From assembly GCA_004151065.3 (NCBI GenBank), contig NWUY0300066400.1, positions 7,525 to 28,423 on the forward strand: 20,899 nucleotides of DNA, given 5' to 3'. Positions 19,228-20,899 of this stretch are shown here, piece after piece; positions within the stretch are counted from its first letter, which is position 1; each line of letters begins with the position of its first letter. The translations under genes were made by a program, and so were the position numbers. A model generated the notes under the pieces. The model was not told the DNA's origin and ran no database searches. It was given only the letters and a program-made list of their open reading frames with translations. The stretch comes from Larix sibirica (lineage: Eukaryota > Streptophyta > Pinopsida > Pinales > Pinaceae).

Positions 19228-20053
19228 GATCAATAGAAAGGGGTCGATTATGAGGAAACATTTGCTCCCACTGTCGAGATGATTACAATTAAGTTATTTT
19301 TGGCTCTTGCTGCTCATTTTGGTTGGACTATTTTTCAAATGGAAGTTAAGAGTGCCTTCTTCAATGGTCATTTGGAGAGAGGTTTCTATGTATCAACCTC
19401 AAGGGTTTTAGGTTCCTGGCATATGGTACGCAAATTGGTTAAGGCTCTTTATAGTCTCAAACAAGCACCAACCTACGTACATCAAAATTGACAAATATTT
19501 ACAAGATCATGGACTCGGAAAAAGTTTTTATGATTCTAATCTCTACGTCAAAAGCGATGATGGTGATGTGGTATTATTATTGATATACGCACATTCATCA
19601 TCACAGGTAGTGAGGTCAGAGAAACTACCAAGGTAAAATCTGAATTACGTTCTGCTTTTGATATGACAGATTTAGACCTCCTACATTGTTGTTTCAGTGT
19701 AGAAGTTCAGTAGACTACCACATGTATTTTTTCTTCACAAACTAAGTGTGTCAAATGTTTGTTATACAAAAACAGAATGGCTAATAGTAAAATTTCATCT
19801 ACACCTATGGCGAGTGGGTTGAAACTTTCAGCAAAGGTTGACTCAAAATCAATAAATGAATAAATTTTCAAGCAACCAGTGGGAAGTTTGATCTTACAAC
19901 CACTAGGCTAGATATTAGTTTTGCAGTCAACTACATATCCAGATTAATGGCACATCCTAAAGTAGAACATTGGATAGCAATGAAAAATGATATTGAGATA
20001 TGTTAAAAGTACAATAGATTTTAAAATATTATATGGTGAAAGTGATGCACTTC

Positions 20054-20065
20054 AATTAACTGCTT
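20054..20065. repeat. Left target duplication of the SINE in copia
   Basis: AATTAACTGCTT recurs as AATTAACTACTT at 20173-20184. One base in twelve differs. Confidence 0.75.
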
Positions 20066-20172
20066 ATATAGTCCACGGGGTGTAGAATAGACAGTGAATG
20101 GGTGTACTATTAAGGCACTTCTTGCATAAGGTCACCAGTTCAAAACTCCGTGGGTATGAGGCTTACAAAAAA
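20066..20172 (+). mobile_element. Short tRNA-like SINE inserted in the copia RNase H
   Basis: The copia reading LQLTAY stops here and the expected next residues resume at 20173 with a second copy of the LTA codons, so the insert can be bounded at about 107 bp. It contains TAGTCCACGGGG (20069-20080), close to the A box, and GTTCAAAAC (20138-20146), an exact fit to the B-box core GWTCRANNC, and ends in an A-run. The 12-bp near-identical duplication on both sides fits target-primed insertion. It is unlike the SINE at 10946 in length and sequence. A tRNA retropseudogene is the main alternative. Confidence 0.8.
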
Positions 20173-20184
20173 AATTAACTACTT
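20173..20184. repeat. Right target duplication of the SINE in copia
   Basis: AATTAACTACTT directly follows the A-run of the insert and restarts the interrupted copia codons. Confidence 0.75.
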
Positions 20185-20540
20185 GTACAAATTTTTAATT
20201 GTGCAAGATCAATGGATGATAAAAAATCAACAACTGGTTATGTGTTTAGTCTTGGAACAGGGGCAATTTCATGGGCATAGCAAGAAACAACATGCTGTTT
20301 CTCTTTTTCTACCAAAGCAACACAACAACAAAAGGAGCATGTGATGTAGTTTGGCTTAGCAGAATACAAGGATATTTGATGCTTGAGCAAATCAAGCCAA
20401 CAATGTTTATTTTGTGACAATCAGGGTTCTAAAATTAGCAAGGATCTGTTTCATGAGCATATTAAGCACATTGATGTACATTGTCATTTCATTAGATAAC
20501 TTATAGAAGATGATGAGGTTGAGTTTCAATATTGTACCTG

Positions 20541-20899
20541 TTAGTCCTAGATCTGTCAACTTCCTTTTTTTCTTATACCCCGTTATAACTACCTTTCATT
20601 CCTTTTACTTCATTTTATTTTACTCCGTTTTCAATTGTTTGAATTTCTTTTTGAATTCATTTCTGCATTTTAAGTCATGTAAGTGTTAGCTTGGCTCCCA
20701 ATTTTTAATCTTTTAAGTGTTCCTTATGTTCAAAATGAATTTTGGATTAAGTTTTGAAGCTTGATTAGACATTTTCTGCTCTAATACATTATGGCAACGC
20801 GTCACATCATTTTTATACATATGCACGTTGTCGGATTGTCAAATTATGGTTTGTGTAGATTTAAAGGCATATTATCTAATTATTGCACATTGCAGCTTC
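20541..20899. other. Unassigned sequence after the copia remnant
   Basis: T-rich DNA with no open frame or repeat that I can place. The copia 3' LTR would be expected near here, but I could not find TG...CA borders or a polypurine tract. Confidence 0.4.

Larger units (their letters stand above)
19228..20540 (+). pseudogene. Ty1/copia reverse transcriptase-RNase H remnant
   Basis: The stretch begins KGVDYEETFAPTVEMITIK, which is where the copia RT starts, directly after the hAT sequence. QMEVKSAFFNG (19336-19368) has Glu in place of the catalytic Asp of the usual QMDVKSAF. The YVDD site is lost: around 19583-19600 LIYA runs into FIITG with four or so bases missing. RNase H parts are LQLTAY, then after the SINE at 20066-20172, ARSMDDKKSTTGYVFSLGTG, and FHEHIKHIDVHCHFIR with DNQGSK before it. 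It ends at FQYC near 20540. Gag, protease, integrase and both LTRs are absent. Confidence 0.88.

Noticed and set aside
1-20899. CRISPR array, riboswitch, prokaryotic promoter or operon
   Set aside because: No regular spacer-repeat pattern, Shine-Dalgarno-linked genes or bacterial gene families are present; all recognisable parts are plant nuclear.

Overview
This window looks like nuclear DNA from a land plant with a large, repeat-rich genome. A gymnosperm is my best guess. The reasons are many old, mutated plant-type transposable elements nested in each other, AT-rich spacers, and a split gene whose one visible complete intron is about 8 kb and full of repeats. There are no prokaryotic operons, tRNA genes, rRNA genes or CRISPR arrays. 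Most long open frames are shadows or fragments of dead elements.

Left part (1-7745). A minus-strand SINE-like end (1-175) and AT-rich repeats (231-650) precede one nearly full-length plant L1 LINE (about 1136-7731, + strand). The LINE has ORF1 (DUF4283-type domain plus a ruined zinc knuckle), ORF2 (AP-like endonuclease, reverse transcriptase, zf-RVT and a C-terminal RNase H) and an A-rich 3' end. A 450-bp LTR in the opposite orientation (2432-2881) interrupts ORF1. Many stops and frameshifts make the LINE dead.

Middle and right part (7745-20899). The only plausible host gene is on the minus strand. Its last coding exon is 8809-8943 and the exon before it is 16971-17036. Both have good splice sites, are phase 0 and together encode the hydrophobic C-terminus of an unidentified membrane protein. 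Its start lies beyond what I can recognise, probably to the right of the window. The 8,027-bp intron between the two exons contains a SINE with a perfect 15-bp target-site duplication (10946-11150), a minus-strand Ty1/copia LTR and gag remnant (11786-12915), a minus-strand Ty3/gypsy RT remnant (12960-13590), a hAT/BED fragment (14079-14433) and a GC-rich block of direct and inverted repeats (15840-16110). Tandem duplications lie in the 3' UTR or flank (8276-8698).

Upstream of exon 16971-17036 is a hAT transposase pseudogene (17985-19227, + strand). It joins abruptly to a 5'-truncated Ty1/copia RT-RNase H remnant (19228-20540), which is itself split by a roughly 107-bp tRNA-like SINE (20066-20172) flanked by a 12-bp near-perfect duplication. 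The order of nesting gives a relative history: LINE before LTR, copia before SINE.

I found no convincing undescribed biological system. The best leads are the unidentified split gene, the two SINEs with duplicated targets, and the RNase H-bearing LINE whose RNase H acidic residues all survive although its reading frame is broken.
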